DNA from: a virus
DNA: 25,125 nucleotides
IMG/VR virus record: IMGVR_UViG_3300003691_000047
Span: 1 to 25,125 of that record
Strand: one strand, 5' to 3'
The position numbers were made by a program, and so were the translations under genes. Of the stretch, positions 1 through 6,130 are shown one piece after another (position 1 is the first letter of the stretch; each line of letters begins with the position of its first letter). The notes under the pieces are model-generated. The model saw only the letters and a list, made by a program, of their open reading frames with translations, made no database searches and was not told the DNA's origin.

Positions 1-104
1 GTGACAGCACAAAGGTTATCGGGTCAAAGCGGTATATCAGCTTTAAGAAAAAGAATGAGAAGGGTGACTGGGAAGCTGTGTCGCTGGATATTGCACGTTG
101 TTAA
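1..104 (+). CDS. C-terminal end of an unidentified early phage gene (partial)
   Basis: Reading from base 3, the sequence encodes 33 residues ending in TAA at 102-104. The visible tail is hydrophilic and basic, with a stretch reading KRYISFKKKNEKGDWEAVSL, and looks like a genuine protein C-terminus rather than noise. One other frame (from base 1) is also open here, but its product looks unnatural. The gene starts to the left of the window. By position, upstream of the Mor-type activator, it should belong to the early or middle block of a Mu-like phage, but too little is visible to name it. Confidence 0.5.
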   Translation, partial: DSTKVIGSKRYISFKKKNEKGDWEAVSLDIARC

Positions 105-120
105 TTTTTTGCCACTAATT

Positions 121-139
121 GGACACGAATTCAGGAGGG
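121..139 (+). repeat. GGACACGAATTCAGGAGG unit, copy 1, carrying a ribosome site
   Basis: This short block just before the first complete gene recurs almost unchanged at 1702-1720, before the Mor-type gene. Both copies end in the AGGAGG ribosome-binding site. The second copy is preceded by further CACGAAT-like units, so this copy looks like the end of the same interspersed repeat. Confidence 0.5.
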
Positions 140-142
140 AAT

Positions 143-367
143 ATGAAGTCAGGCGATCAGGTTAAATGGGTGGTTACCCGGAAAGTAGGTAAAGGCTATC
201 GTATGAGTCAGAGAGAGGGGGCAATTGTTGAAATTGATAATGACATAGCAATAGTTAAGCACCGGAACGGCCATAAAAAACAAATCCATATTGGAAACTT
301 AAGACTGCTTAACGAAAAGGGAGTACTTACAGAACTTATTGAGGGGGCTGCAGATGCCAGCGCTTAA
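143..367 (+). CDS. Small SH3/KOW-like phage protein
   Basis: This gene encodes 74 residues starting at ATG 143, chosen because GGAGGG at 134-139 lies just upstream; an in-frame start further upstream has no such site. The protein is rich in short beta-strand-like segments with a GDQVKWV opening, a REGAIVEI segment and AIVKHRNG, the pattern of a small SH3- or KOW-like barrel. Such barrels often bind nucleic acid or protein, but no specific function can be assigned. Its end overlaps the start of the next gene (ATG 354), so the two are probably translationally coupled. Function unknown; the gene call is fairly secure because of the ribosome site and the overlap. Confidence 0.7.
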   Translation: MKSGDQVKWVVTRKVGKGYRMSQREGAIVEIDNDIAIVKHRNGHKKQIHIGNLRLLNEKGVLTELIEGAADASA

Positions 368-710
368 TTTTCTGAAGCAATTTGCGGATGATGTTGAGAG
401 TGGCAAGAAGCGGCAGACGATCAGGGCTTTCCGGAAGGATGGCCGTGATCCGACGCCGGGTCGGACGCTTTATCATTATACCGGGATGAGGTCAAAGGCT
501 TGCAGGCTGTTGGGGGTCTATGTCTGCCGGGATACAACGTCGTTGAAGATTACAGAGCATGGGGATGTGTTGATATCGGGCAATCCGATTGCGGAATATG
601 TAGTGAAGAACCTTGCTGAAAATGATGGTTTTGATGATGTTGAGGGCTTTTTGAATTTCTTTGATAAGACTCACGGACTGCCTTTTAACGGGCTTTTAAT
701 CGAGTGGTAG
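354..710 (+). CDS. ASCH/PUA-like domain protein
   Basis: This gene encodes 118 residues from ATG 354, which has GAGGGGG 7 bases upstream. Features of the ASCH superfamily, a PUA-like beta-barrel fold, are visible: the SGKKRQTIR segment at residues 16-24 (family pattern sGxKxxTIR), an RTLYHYTGMRS strand region around 37-47, and a C-terminal hydrophobic FNGLLIEW. ASCH proteins are proposed to bind RNA or modified nucleotides, and phage members are common, but the target of this one is unknown. It sits in a tight row with the SH3-like gene before it (14-bp overlap) and the membrane protein after it (9-bp gap). The family assignment rests on motif recognition by eye. Confidence 0.6.
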   Translation: MPALNFLKQFADDVESGKKRQTIRAFRKDGRDPTPGRTLYHYTGMRSKACRLLGVYVCRDTTSLKITEHGDVLISGNPIAEYVVKNLAENDGFDDVEGFLNFFDKTHGLPFNGLLIEW

Positions 711-719
711 GGAGGTTTT

Positions 720-1673
720 ATGTTTAGATATTTAATAACTGCAGCGTTGCTGATGGTATTCGGGGCAACGTCTTATATGTCGGTTTCGGGTCTGGTTGCG
801 GTGTTTTCTGCAAACCTGCCTTTGATTATTGTTCTGGGTGTGGGGATGGAGCTGGGGAAAATACTGGTTGTTGTTTATCTGCATCGGAACTGGGGCGAAA
901 TGTTTATTGCCACAAGAATGATGTATATCGGTGTGGCTGGGGTTCTTTTGATGATAACGACCTGTGAGGTTTTGGGGTATCTGAGTCTGAACCATAGGGT
1001 TGTTGCTTCAGGGACTGAGACGTTAATTGCGGCTGATCATGCGCTAAGGGTTGAAGCGGATCTGCTTGCGGACCAGGTTCGCGTGATAGATGAGACATTG
1101 GCCCAGTTGCCTGAAGGGTTTGTTTCAAGACGGATTAATGAGCGGAAGGCGGCTGGGTATGGTGATAAGCAGGCAAGGCTTCTTGAGATTGTGAGAAAGC
1201 GGGCTGAACTGGCCGGGCGGTTGAAGGGTGAGACGGGAGCTGCCGGGCCGGTTTTCGCTGTTGCTGAGATTTTCAATCTGGATGGTCGGAAAGTGGCGTT
1301 GTTTTTTATTCTTGTGTTGGTTGGGGTTCTTGAGCCTTTGAGTGTTGGGCTTGCGGTGGCTGTGTCGGCTGTTTGGGATTCTGTTGATGATGAGCCGGAA
1401 GTAGAGCCGGAGGTTGTTGTTGATCCGGAAGAATTGCCGATTGCTGCTGAGGTCAAGGGCACGGCACGCCGTGCCCCTACGAAGAATCATGTGATGTTGA
1501 TGGATATTGTTGGTCAGTACAATTTTACGGTTGCTGATTTGATGAGGATCACAGGGAAGAAACAGGAAAAGACTGTTCAGGAATGGCTGAAGGATCAAAG
1601 GAGTATTCCTGATAAGGCGATACGGGCGATTGTTAAGTATGTTCAGGGGAAGCCTAAGCTTCGGGTTGCGTAA
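720..1673 (+). CDS. Four-pass membrane protein with coiled coil and C-terminal HTH-like domain
   Basis: This gene encodes 317 residues from ATG 720, preceded by GGAGG. Hydrophobic segments lie at about residues 3-30, 33-54, 67-90 and 192-218. Between the third and fourth is a charged, probably helical stretch (100-170). After the last membrane span comes an acidic Pro/Glu-rich linker (221-245), then about 60 residues (256-317) that look like a helix-turn-helix domain, including DLMRITGKKQEKTVQEWLKD. The N-terminal block with GMELGKILVVVYLHRNW resembles membrane proteins I know from large tailed phages; function there is unsettled. The linker contains a near-perfect palindrome (1457-1476) that looks like an inserted mobile repeat read in frame. 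A membrane-tethered DNA-binding regulator or anchor is possible but is inference. Confidence 0.65.
   Translation: MFRYLITAALLMVFGATSYMSVSGLVAVFSANLPLIIVLGVGMELGKILVVVYLHRNWGEMFIATRMMYIGVAGVLLMITTCEVLGYLSLNHRVVASGTETLIAADHALRVEADLLADQVRVIDETLAQLPEGFVSRRINERKAAGYGDKQARLLEIVRKRAELAGRLKGETGAAGPVFAVAEIFNLDGRKVALFFILVLVGVLEPLSVGLAVAVSAVWDSVDDEPEVEPEVVVDPEELPIAAEVKGTARRAPTKNHVMLMDIVGQYNFTVADLMRITGKKQEKTVQEWLKDQRSIPDKAIRAIVKYVQGKPKLRVA
1457..1476. repeat. GGGCACGGC..GCCGTGCCC palindrome inserted in frame
   Basis: Nine-base arms GGGCACGGC and GCCGTGCCC flank a 2-base AC centre, followed by CTAC. The sequence matches a widespread small interspersed palindrome that I know from cyanobacterial and deltaproteobacterial genomes (GTAGGGGCACGGC type). 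Here it codes in frame for residues 247-253 (GTARRAP) of the membrane protein, exactly in the flexible linker between its membrane and HTH-like parts. Confidence 0.65.
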
Positions 1674-1681
1674 AGAATATT

Positions 1682-1720
1682 TAGCCACGAATGACGCGAA
1701 TGGACACGAATTTCAGGAGG
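1682..1720. repeat. CACGAAT-type interspersed repeat, copy 2
   Basis: The block contains TAGCCACGAATGACGCGAAT followed by GGACACGAATTTCAGGAGG. It consists of three degenerate CACGAAT-like units. The last 19 bases match the block at 121-139 with one extra T. It supplies the ribosome site of the Mor-type gene. Similar CCACGAATGACACGAATGGACACGAAT strings are, from memory, common intergenic repeats in environmental bacterial genomes. Confidence 0.55.
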
Positions 1721-1726
1721 AAAGCG

Positions 1727-2044
1727 GTGTCAGATAAATACGATATTCAACTTGAGGATCTACCGGAGAGTATTCGGGATATTGCCGAGGCCATTGGTCT
1801 TGGCAATATGCTTGAGCTGGTTCGGTTGTGTGGTGGGTTGACGGTTTATATTCCGAAGCTGGAGAGCTGTGAGCTTGAGGCAAAGAAGAGGCAGATTTTT
1901 AAGGAATATAAAGAGAGTAAATCTGGGTATGTTTTTACTGAATTGGCTAAAAAATTTAACTTGTCTGAATCGCATGTTCGTGCAATAGTTCGTGAAAAGC
2001 GGTTGGTGATTTCACCTAAGGCTATACAAATAGAACTATTCTAA
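1727..2044 (+). CDS. Mor/C-type transcription activator
   Basis: This gene encodes 105 residues from GTG 1727, preceded 6 bases away by AGGAGG (1715-1720). It matches the Mu Mor/C family: a dimerisation part with IAEAIGLGNMLELVRLCGG (19-37) leading to the signature YIPK (41-44), then a C-terminal helix-turn-helix (about 66-92) with YVFTELAKKFNLSESHVRAIV. In Mu, Mor activates the middle promoter and C the late promoters. Here only one such protein is visible, so it probably switches on the late genes directly, binding upstream of the lysis and head operon. Its usual next neighbour would be that late operon, but a NACHT gene lies between. Assignment is confident; the target promoter is not identified. 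Confidence 0.88.
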   Translation: MSDKYDIQLEDLPESIRDIAEAIGLGNMLELVRLCGGLTVYIPKLESCELEAKKRQIFKEYKESKSGYVFTELAKKFNLSESHVRAIVREKRLVISPKAIQIELF

Positions 2045-2060
2045 TAAAGTGGAGATGGAA

Positions 2061-3929
2061 ATGCCTGAACCTATAAGTACTACGGCTTTATTAAAAAAAT
2101 ATGGTGCTACAGCTGGAGCAAAACTATTTCTTACATTAACTAAAAACATAACAAAAAAAATGAAGAAAAATTACTCTTCCTGGCAGAATACTCAGAAAAT
2201 ATCGAAATTATATTTACATTTAGTAAGCTATAGAACAGTTAGAACCCTTTGGCAGATGGACAAAAATGTTGACTTAATGTCTTTTTTTTGGGTTCCAACA
2301 ATTTCATATAAAGGAAAAGATATTAAAATAGAAGACGTTTCTGATTTAAAATTGGGCAGTAATCATTTGTTGATTCAAGGGATAGCAGGCCAAGGTAAAT
2401 CGATGTTGATGCGCTACTTATGCCAAAGAGAATTAATACATTGTGAAAGAATTCCCGTTTTTATTGAAATGAGAAAAATTACTAAAGAGTATACAATTTC
2501 GAAATTAATTTATTATACCTTTCAAAGTTTCGAAATAGAAATAGATGATGATTTAATAAATGATCTATCCAACTCAAAACAGCTTTTACTCCTATTGGAT
2601 GGATTTGATGAGGTTGCCCCTGAATTAGTTCAAGACGTTATTAATGAAATTGAATTCTTAATTAATACAAAACCTGGTATAAATATAATTATTTCATCGC
2701 GACCAAATAGTGCAATATTAAACTCTGCTTTGTTTGATGTAGCTAAACTTAATAATTTAAAAGAAGATGAATATAAGGAAGTAATATATAAACTTGAAGA
2801 TGCTGCAAATTATTGTGAAATTTCAAAATTATTAATAAAAAAAATTGACGAAAAGCCAAATTACAGGAAATTGTTATTAACTCCATTAATGGTTACAATT
2901 CTCATCGTTACTTATAAATTGAGCAATGAGTTACCTGAAGAAATATCAGATTTTTATAATAACCTGTTTACAACTCTATTAAGTCGACATGATGGGAATA
3001 AAGTAGGTTATGTAAGGCCAAGAAAGTGTGATTATGATGCGAGTAAGTATAAAATGATTTTTGGTGCCTTTTGTTTGTTTTCTAAAAATAATAAACTTAT
3101 TGAATATACAGAAGATGAAGTACAAAATTACCTAAATAAGACAAAGTCACATTTGAAAAGTGATTTTAATAATGATGATTTTTTGTATGATATAATATCA
3201 ATAACAAACTTAATAATTATTGAAGGTTTTAATTATAGATTTATTCACAAAACAATTCAGGAATTTTTTTCAGCGCACTATATATTTTCATTAAGCACAC
3301 CTTTGATTGAGAAGTTTTATGAAGGATTGACTGCAAACCCAAATGAGATAAGAAAGTTTTCACAAGAGCTCAGTTTTTTATATGTGATGGATCAATATAG
3401 ATATATTAAACTCTTTGTTATTAAAATATTTAATAAAAATAATTTTGTTTTTAATCCAAATAGCAAACCTTTAACGATAGTTAATAATTTCATCAAAGTG
3501 ATTAGTAGTAATTCATTTGGGCTGATTGGTAAATCAGGTAAAGATAATGAACTTCGTTACAATGCTATGTCATTGGGGCTATTAGGGGATTATGTTGGGC
3601 TTTCTAATCCCATTTTAGATGAAATTGGAGTGTGTCAGGCCTTGATGATATCATTAACTCAAGAACTTTGGTTAAAAGAAAATAATATTGAAAAAATTGT
3701 TGACAAAAATAAGCTGACTTATCACTTTATTGATGATGTAAATTCTCTTTTAGGGTGCACGTTTAACTCAGAAAATGAATCAATAGTAATTGAGTTTAGC
3801 TATTATTATAATAAATACCCTGATGAATTTATGCATATACATCAAAGAATAACAAAAATATTTATTAAAATTATAACCATAATTAATGAAAATGAAGATT
3901 GCTCAAAAATCGAAGATTTGTTTAATTAA
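2061..3929 (+). CDS. NACHT-family STAND NTPase, probable anti-phage defence protein
   Basis: This gene encodes 622 residues from ATG 2061, chosen because GGAG at 2051-2054 is well spaced; GTG 2049 and ATG 2055 are alternatives. An N-terminal helical part (1-100) has no recognised effector. The NTPase core shows Walker A GIAGQGKS (107-114, K113), Walker B LLLLLDGFDE (175-184) with the DGFDE form typical of NACHT proteins, and a sensor segment IISSRPN (210-216). The motif HKTIQEFFSAHY (396-407) is the winged-helix H-x3-QEFFxA signature of this class. The C-terminal 215 residues match no repeat I recognise and would be the sensing part. Bacterial NACHT proteins (bNACHT, Avs-related) sense phage products and trigger abortive defence. 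The gene is far richer in A and T than its neighbours and sits between the activator and the late operon, as expected of a recently acquired cargo gene. The NACHT call is strong; a defence role is inference. Confidence 0.85.
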   Translation: MPEPISTTALLKKYGATAGAKLFLTLTKNITKKMKKNYSSWQNTQKISKLYLHLVSYRTVRTLWQMDKNVDLMSFFWVPTISYKGKDIKIEDVSDLKLGSNHLLIQGIAGQGKSMLMRYLCQRELIHCERIPVFIEMRKITKEYTISKLIYYTFQSFEIEIDDDLINDLSNSKQLLLLLDGFDEVAPELVQDVINEIEFLINTKPGINIIISSRPNSAILNSALFDVAKLNNLKEDEYKEVIYKLEDAANYCEISKLLIKKIDEKPNYRKLLLTPLMVTILIVTYKLSNELPEEISDFYNNLFTTLLSRHDGNKVGYVRPRKCDYDASKYKMIFGAFCLFSKNNKLIEYTEDEVQNYLNKTKSHLKSDFNNDDFLYDIISITNLIIIEGFNYRFIHKTIQEFFSAHYIFSLSTPLIEKFYEGLTANPNEIRKFSQELSFLYVMDQYRYIKLFVIKIFNKNNFVFNPNSKPLTIVNNFIKVISSNSFGLIGKSGKDNELRYNAMSLGLLGDYVGLSNPILDEIGVCQALMISLTQELWLKENNIEKIVDKNKLTYHFIDDVNSLLGCTFNSENESIVIEFSYYYNKYPDEFMHIHQRITKIFIKIITIINENEDCSKIEDLFN

Positions 3930-4042
3930 GCCGTTTCTTATATAAATGTTTCTTTATTAATCTGCTACAGTAAATTTACGCTATATTCTTCAAACATCTT
4001 TCACAGACATCTTAATATTTAAATCATAAAAATTACTGCATT

Positions 4043-4129
4043 CTGAAAACAGACTAAGGGTTTTGTTTGTTGCCATTGTCGTTCCGGTTCTTTGAGATCC
4101 GGGGCGGCATTGTCATCATCTGTTTTCAG
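4043..4129 (+). promoter_or_regulatory. Late-operon leader with 11-bp inverted repeat masking the endolysin ribosome site
   Basis: CTGAAAACAGA at 4043-4053 is perfectly complementary to TCTGTTTTCAG at 4119-4129. The right arm's last two bases are the first two of AGGAGG (4128-4133), the ribosome site of the next gene. Between the arms lies a smaller hairpin at 4084-4102 (CCGG arms plus TCT/AGA, loop TTG). The RNA could fold so that the ribosome site is partly hidden. No T-run follows, so it is not a typical terminator. The rest of the gap after the NACHT gene (3930-4042) is AT-rich without a recognisable gene; a late promoter may lie here but I could not fix one. Confidence 0.4.
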
Positions 4130-4139
4130 GAGGCAGAGA

Positions 4140-4487
4140 ATGATCCATGTTAAAGATATTTCCGTTTACAAAGGGCTGCTTGCACGGCCAAATCATCCAA
4201 CACTTATAAGACTATTCTGCTGGCTTGAAGAACGTCATCAAGGCAATGTGCTTACCTGCGCTTATGAAGCACGATCAAAGGGCGGCGTTCATACATCGAA
4301 TCCAGTCCGGGGCTGGGATTTACGATCGTGGATTTATGACGATCCTAAAGCGATCGCTGATGAGATTAACGAGCACTGGATTTATGATCCGCAGCGGCCT
4401 GAATTAAAGTGCTGCATCTTTCATGATGTGGGCCGTGGGGCTCATTTCCATTTACAGGTTCATCCGAACACACAACTCAGATTTTAA
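4140..4487 (+). CDS. Putative M15-type peptidase, phage endolysin
   Basis: This gene encodes 115 residues from ATG 4140, preceded by AGGAGG (4128-4133). A longer reading from 4092 is possible but lacks a ribosome site. Metal-ligand-like residues fit the M15 (VanY / DD-peptidase-like) pattern: GVHTSNPVRGWDLRS offers a His and an Asp, and HFHLQVH near the C-terminus offers the H-x-H pair. M15 phage enzymes cut peptide cross-links in peptidoglycan to release virions. The His-to-Asp spacing is two residues longer than the usual H-x6-D, so the assignment is not certain. No signal peptide or membrane anchor is seen, so it would need a holin. It is the first gene after the leader at 4043-4129, the normal place of lysis genes in Mu-like phages. 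Confidence 0.6.
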   Translation: MIHVKDISVYKGLLARPNHPTLIRLFCWLEERHQGNVLTCAYEARSKGGVHTSNPVRGWDLRSWIYDDPKAIADEINEHWIYDPQRPELKCCIFHDVGRGAHFHLQVHPNTQLRF

Positions 4488-4490
4488 ATG

Positions 4491-4517
4491 CATTACCACG
4501 GGGACCGTGGGAACGAT
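4491..4517. repeat. CCACGG-GAC-CCGTGG hairpin repeat, copy 1 of 4
   Basis: CATTACCACGGGGACCGTGGGAACGAT lies in the gap between the peptidase gene and the gene at 4565. The core CCACGG and CCGTGG arms form a hairpin. Three further copies are at 11515, 11980 and 13107, always directly upstream of a phage gene. The type (CATT-CCACG...CGTGGGAACGA) is, from memory, a widespread bacterial intergenic palindrome. Confidence 0.75.
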
Positions 4518-4564
4518 ACGAGACCTGCAGGATTGCGGGGTAATCATAACAACGGGAGAGGAAT

Positions 4565-4924
4565 ATGTTTTCAATACTTAAGGCGATTTTGAGACGGATT
4601 AAGAATGAGCTGATTGATTCAGCGTTAACCAGGATAACGCATACAGCTGAGACAACTGTTGCAAGTATCTCACAGACTATTGCTAAGGAGCTGAGAGAAA
4701 AGAGTGCTGACGGTAGGCTTACGTCAAAGGATGCACAGGAGCTGAAAGCGGTTGCTGTTCAGACGATCTTTGACCAGGTGCCGGGAGATATTATGAAACT
4801 TGCAACGGACGGTGTGAATGATCTGACCCGGTTTGTTGAGGCGAAGATTGAACAAGCTGTTGTGAAGCAGAAAGCTGTGCTTCCACCTCTTTCACGAATC
4901 TTTAAAATGGGTTCGGGGGAATAG
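4565..4924 (+). CDS. Unidentified helical lysis-region protein
   Basis: This gene encodes 119 residues from ATG 4565, preceded by GGGAGAGG. The product is predicted by eye to be almost entirely helical, with an amphipathic, basic N-terminus (FSILKAILRRIKNELID) and a KSADGRLTSKDAQELKAVAVQTI segment. The DGxLTxxDAxEL pattern resembles small holin-associated proteins of some phages, but there is no clear membrane span. It lies between the putative endolysin and a single-span membrane protein, so a role in lysis is likely from context only. Repeat copy 1 sits in its upstream gap. Confidence 0.6.
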   Translation: MFSILKAILRRIKNELIDSALTRITHTAETTVASISQTIAKELREKSADGRLTSKDAQELKAVAVQTIFDQVPGDIMKLATDGVNDLTRFVEAKIEQAVVKQKAVLPPLSRIFKMGSGE

Positions 4925-4927
4925 TCT

Positions 4928-5305
4928 ATGTCTTCAGTATTAGCAGGGATATCGATTCCACAGTTGATGCTCATCGTTAATGTTTTGGGATTGCCTGGGC
5001 TCTTTGTTGTCTTCTGGTTTGTGATGACTCAGAACCAGGCAAAGCTGATTGAGAAGATGGATGATCATCGTGAAGAAGAAAAAGACAGAGTCGCTGCAAT
5101 ACTGAAGGAATATAAGGATGATGTTGCCAAGGTCAGCACGTTTTATGAGCGGAATGTTGAGCTTGTAGATAATTACGAAAAGCTTGCAAATTCGCTGGCT
5201 AATATCATCCACTTAAACACCCAGGTGCAAACCCAGTTAGTTGAATCCATCAAAAACAATATGTTCTGCCCTATCGTGAGAAAGCAAGGGCCGGAGGGGA
5301 AATGA
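4928..5305 (+). CDS. Single-span membrane protein with coiled coil (holin/spanin-like or DUF2730-like)
   Basis: This gene encodes 125 residues from ATG 4928, three bases after the previous stop. One hydrophobic span (about residues 9-34, IPQLMLIVNVLGLPGLFVVF and following) is followed by a long charged helix (38-110) rich in Glu and Lys, probably a coiled coil. An N-terminal anchor plus periplasmic or cytoplasmic coiled coil fits an i-spanin, a holin accessory, or the DUF2730-type proteins found in this place in Mu-like phages. I looked for an embedded lipoprotein partner (Rz1-like) and did not find a convincing one. Its stop overlaps the next ATG (ATGA at 5302). Confidence 0.65.
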   Translation: MSSVLAGISIPQLMLIVNVLGLPGLFVVFWFVMTQNQAKLIEKMDDHREEEKDRVAAILKEYKDDVAKVSTFYERNVELVDNYEKLANSLANIIHLNTQVQTQLVESIKNNMFCPIVRKQGPEGK

Positions 5306-5547
5306 GCGAGTACTTAAGAAATCAGGGCCGTCTGGCTCAGGATAAGGAAAAGGCAGCAAAACTTGAGCTGAGGATTGAAGGGTTCCGGGATTCTATCCGG
5401 GGCAATCTGGATCCGTTTGAGCCGGTTGAAAATTTGAAGCTGGATCTGGTTGCAGAAGAGGCATTTGAGATCCGGGCTTTACAGATCGAATTGATCGAAG
5501 TGAATGCAGAGATTAAAGCCATCAATAAAGCATTAGGACGGAATTAA
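5302..5547 (+). CDS. Small conserved Mu-like phage helical protein
   Basis: This gene encodes 81 residues from ATG 5302, overlapping the previous stop by four bases. The sequence is all-helical with a central RDSIRGNLDPFEPVENLKLD turn and a C-terminal INKALGRN. I recognise this type (a DSIRxxLDPFEPVxxL turn, then AxQxAFE-like helix) as a regular neighbour immediately upstream of the small terminase in Mu-like prophages. Its function is unknown; a coiled-coil adaptor in packaging or lysis is possible. The tight spacing to the small terminase gene (1 base) supports cotranslation. Confidence 0.7.
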   Translation: MSEYLRNQGRLAQDKEKAAKLELRIEGFRDSIRGNLDPFEPVENLKLDLVAEEAFEIRALQIELIEVNAEIKAINKALGRN

Positions 5548-5548
5548 G

Positions 5549-6130
5549 ATGCCGACTGAGATCCCCTGGGAAAAACGAATAGCTGCAGAGGATTTATATA
5601 TCACCGGCAATTGCACTTACGCTGAAGTATCAAGGCGAACCGGTGTTTCTGTTTCTCAGCTTAAGCGGTGGGGGGCTGAGGGGAACTGGAAAGAAGAAAA
5701 AAAGGAAATGCTTGAGAGCCTTTCGGCGATTAAGCAGAACACAGTCAAGCTCCGTTTGGGGCTGATTGAAAAAGCGATTGCCGGTTATGATCCACAACAG
5801 ACTTTTGCGGCGGCTCAGTTCGAAAAGATTGCGTTGAAAGCTGCGGAAAACAGAGCAAAAAACGAGCTTCCGGAGCGTGTGGAAAGCTTTGAATTTGAAA
5901 CGCCTGGTGAGGCTGTTGATGCTTTGCAAAATGCTGTTGAAAGAAAGATCGGGATGCTGATCAGCGGAGATGATCTTGATCTGAAATCGATAAAAGATAT
6001 GAAGCAGGCACTTGAGCTGCTGGATGGCATGAAGGTGAAATATAATCCGGAAGATAAGAAGGCCAAAAACAAAGGGCTTTCAGATGAAGCAGCTGATGAA
6101 ATTAGAAAGAAAATTCTGGGGATTGGTTAA
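5549..6130 (+). CDS. Small terminase subunit, Mu gp27-like (DUF3486 position)
   Basis: This gene encodes 193 residues from ATG 5549. The N-terminal third has a helix-turn-helix, CTYAEVSRRTGVSVSQLKRW (about 21-40), followed by GNWKEEKK, the layout of phage small terminase subunits that recognise packaging DNA. The rest is long charged helices suitable for oligomer formation. It directly precedes the large terminase; the two overlap by one base (TAATG). In Mu-like phages packaging starts near the left prophage end and proceeds headful-wise; this subunit would dock the motor on that DNA. The assignment rests on the HTH, the length and the position. Confidence 0.8.
   Translation: MPTEIPWEKRIAAEDLYITGNCTYAEVSRRTGVSVSQLKRWGAEGNWKEEKKEMLESLSAIKQNTVKLRLGLIEKAIAGYDPQQTFAAAQFEKIALKAAENRAKNELPERVESFEFETPGEAVDALQNAVERKIGMLISGDDLDLKSIKDMKQALELLDGMKVKYNPEDKKAKNKGLSDEAADEIRKKILGIG

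Noticed and set aside
1037-1688. Long open frames on the minus strand opposite the membrane-protein gene.
   Set aside because: They mirror the codon pattern of the plus-strand gene, have no ribosome site and give low-complexity Ser/Thr- or Asn/Arg-rich products. No minus-strand gene is supported anywhere in the window.
3930-4042. Rho-independent terminator or sigma70 late promoter after the NACHT gene.
   Set aside because: TATATT near 3982 resembles a -10 box, but no -35 at proper spacing was found. There is no GC stem followed by a T-run. Mor-type promoters often lack a -35, so it stays open, but nothing can be claimed.
4092-4139. Longer start of the putative endolysin at 4092.
   Set aside because: The extension has no ribosome site and would translate through a hairpin. 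ATG 4140 has AGGAGG at ideal spacing.
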